Assembly: GCF_042094015.1 (NCBI RefSeq)
Contig: NZ_JBELDZ010000101.1
Location: 1-7,252, forward strand
DNA length: 7,252 nucleotides
DNA from: Aurantibacter sp042094015
Lineage (GTDB): Bacteria; Bacteroidota; Bacteroidia; Flavobacteriales; Flavobacteriaceae
Direction: 5' to 3'
Shown: positions 6,203 to 7,252 of the stretch, piece after piece
Layout of the letters: the number at the start of each line of letters is the position of its first letter
Position numbering within the stretch: the first letter of the stretch is position 1
The notes under the pieces: generated by a model
What the model saw: the letters and a program-made list of their open reading frames with translations, nothing else
Told to the model about the DNA's origin: nothing
The model's database searches: none
Program-made: the position numbers and the translations under genes

Positions 6203-6294
6203 AAACTTGACTTTATCATTTTTTTAAGCTAACTTCGTTTAACTGCTGATATAAAACATCAAAACGTGTTCATATCATCTTGTTAAACGAAGTT
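6203..6294 (+). repeat. 92-bp intergenic hairpin repeat, copy 2
   Basis: This is the same element and orientation as 1370-1461, offset by exactly 4833 bases, with four substitutions and no gap. It lies in the 138-bp gap between the convergent ends of the Lnb-type gene and the sugar transferase gene. Sequence on both sides is unrelated to that around copy 1. The left part keeps the T run (6219-6225) but not the small TTGAC/GTCAA stem. No flanking target-site duplication is evident by eye. Confidence 0.93.
6231..6294. repeat. 64-nt hairpin of repeat copy 2 (perfect outer arms)
   Basis: Outer arms AACTTCGTTTAAC (6231-6243) and GTTAAACGAAGTT (6282-6294) are perfectly complementary over 13 bp. 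After a small 1x2 internal loop the stem continues with G-C, one C/U mismatch, UGAUAU against AUAUCA, a 2x1 internal loop, then AACA against UGUU. This closes an 8-nt loop, TCAAAACG. About 24 base pairs form in total. On the - strand the structure begins 15 bases after the sugar transferase stop codon; no U run follows it. Confidence 0.88.
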
Positions 6295-6309
6295 CCTCAG
6301 AAACAAATT

Positions 6310-7252
6310 TTACTGACCTCTATAAAAGATAACCGTACTTAAAGTTTTAAAGAAGATGTTAAGGTCTAAAAGAAAGCTTCTATGCTTTATATAATATAAA
6401 TCGTATTGAAGTTTAACTAAGCTATCATCGTAACTAGAACCGTAACGAGATTTTACTTGAGCCCAACCTGTTAAGCCTGGTTTAACAATATGTCTGGTTT
6501 GATAAAATGGAATACTTTTAGATAATTCTGTTACAAATTCTGGTCGTTCTGGTCTTGGTCCTACAACACTCATATCTCCTTTTAAAATATTGTAAAATTG
6601 TGGTAATTCATCAAACCTAGATTTTCTTAAAAAGCGCCCAAAAAGTGTAACTCTAGTATCGTTTTTTTCTGCCCAAATCGCACCATCTTTTTCTGCTTCT
6701 ACTATCATAGATCTTAACTTATAGATCTTAAAGTTTTTTGCGTTTTTCCCAACTCTATATTGACTATAAAATAAAGGCCCACGATTTGCTATTAAATTTC
6801 CAATTAAAATTATTGGTAAAACCAATAAAGATAAAACCAAACCAACAAACGCAACTAAAATGTCTAATGTTCTACGACTAGCCAAATAAAGTCTATTTTT
6901 ATTATTTCTACTGAAAGGGAAATATTTGTAAAAATCTTTTCCTACATACTGAACTGGTACACGAAACGTCATATCTTCATATGCTTGAGTATACTCTTTT
7001 ATAGGGAAACCATTTTCTAACAACAACAATAAATCTGAATACAGTTGAGATGTAATAGCTTCAGAATCGTATGTAGCAACTACAATTTCAGAAATTTTCT
7101 GTTCTTCAATTGTCTTTAAAAAATCTGATGGCAAATATTCATCAATTTTATTAAATTTTTTAGGTGAATTCTCGTGTTTTTCACAATTAATAAATCCAAT
7201 AATTTTATAATTTGGATCTGCAGATTGTAACGTTTTATATATGCCTTTAATA
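6310..7252 (-). CDS. Polyprenyl glycosylphosphotransferase (bacterial sugar transferase), N-terminus outside window
   Basis: The frame is open to the right edge: 313 residues are visible and no stop occurs between 7135 and 7251. The TTG at 7134 is therefore not the start; the residues before it include DPNYKIIGFI, a typical piece of the Rossmann-like central domain. Full-length relatives (WcaJ-like) are near 460 residues, so the N-terminal part with about four membrane helices is missing. Seen in order: the central domain, a membrane helix encoded by about 6861-6798, then the bacterial sugar transferase domain. That domain shows KIYKLRSM, FDELPQFYNILKGDMSVVGP (Asp-Glu pair encoded at 6612-6607, the catalytic dyad), RPERPEF, KPGLTGWAQV and LQYDLYYIKHRS. 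The enzyme moves a sugar 1-phosphate from a nucleotide sugar to undecaprenyl phosphate, starting exopolysaccharide, capsule or O-antigen units in the inner membrane. Which sugar is used cannot be told. A polysaccharide cluster probably lies beyond the right edge. Confidence 0.93.
   Translation of the reverse strand, partial: IKGIYKTLQSADPNYKIIGFINCEKHENSPKKFNKIDEYLPSDFLKTIEEQKISEIVVATYDSEAITSQLYSDLLLLLENGFPIKEYTQAYEDMTFRVPVQYVGKDFYKYFPFSRNNKNRLYLASRRTLDILVAFVGLVLSLLVLPIILIGNLIANRGPLFYSQYRVGKNAKNFKIYKLRSMIVEAEKDGAIWAEKNDTRVTLFGRFLRKSRFDELPQFYNILKGDMSVVGPRPERPEFVTELSKSIPFYQTRHIVKPGLTGWAQVKSRYGSSYDDSLVKLQYDLYYIKHRSFLLDLNIFFKTLSTVIFYRGQ

Noticed and set aside
1370..6294. The hairpin repeats as a CRISPR array or composite transposon ends
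   Set aside because: There are only two copies 4.8 kb apart, in direct orientation, with housekeeping genes between them, and no transposase or cas gene in the window.
7132..7134. TTG as start of the sugar transferase gene
   Set aside because: 39 further in-frame codons without a stop run to the window edge and encode conserved sequence (DPNYKIIGFI).

Overview
The window is AT-rich, gene-dense DNA with tight head-to-tail gene spacing. It has almost no Shine-Dalgarno sites, one candidate Bacteroidetes-type -7 box (TAnnTTTG), and products typical of Bacteroidetes: a PorV/PorQ-family barrel, an Lnb/DUF4105 protein and a membrane-anchored GH25 lysozyme. This points to the Flavobacteriaceae, probably a marine member. 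The genus is not determined.

Layout. (1) 2-1367, + strand: the C-terminal part of an ATP-grasp ligase that enters from the left edge, then after 1 nt a membrane-anchored protein of unknown function. (2) 1368-1484: a convergent junction with copy 1 of a 92-bp hairpin repeat. (3) 3799-1485, - strand: a compact three-gene run of pssA (phosphatidylserine synthase), a TerC-family membrane protein and a GH25 muramidase with a TTG start. (4) 3800-3884: a short divergent promoter region. (5) 3885-6171, + strand: a two-gene unit with 1 nt between genes, encoding a PorV/PorQ-family outer-membrane barrel and an Lnb-type lipoprotein N-acyltransferase candidate. (6) 6172-6309: a second convergent junction with copy 2 of the repeat. 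(7) 7252-6310, - strand: the C-terminal two-thirds of a polyprenyl glycosylphosphotransferase that starts beyond the right edge.

How it fits together. The central block is about the cell envelope. PssA makes the precursor of phosphatidylethanolamine, Lnb-type enzymes put the third acyl chain on lipoproteins (presumably taken from a phospholipid), the PorV/PorQ protein sits in the outer membrane, and GH25 cuts peptidoglycan. The flanking sugar transferase starts polysaccharide repeat-unit assembly on undecaprenyl phosphate. A functional link between lipid supply and lipoprotein acylation is inference from gene adjacency.

The most notable non-coding signal is the pair of 92-bp direct repeats (88 of 92 positions identical, no gaps). 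Each carries a 64-nt imperfect hairpin, and each lies exactly in one of the two convergent junctions that bracket the 4.7-kb envelope block. No protein-coding gene was found that looks like a wholly new system.
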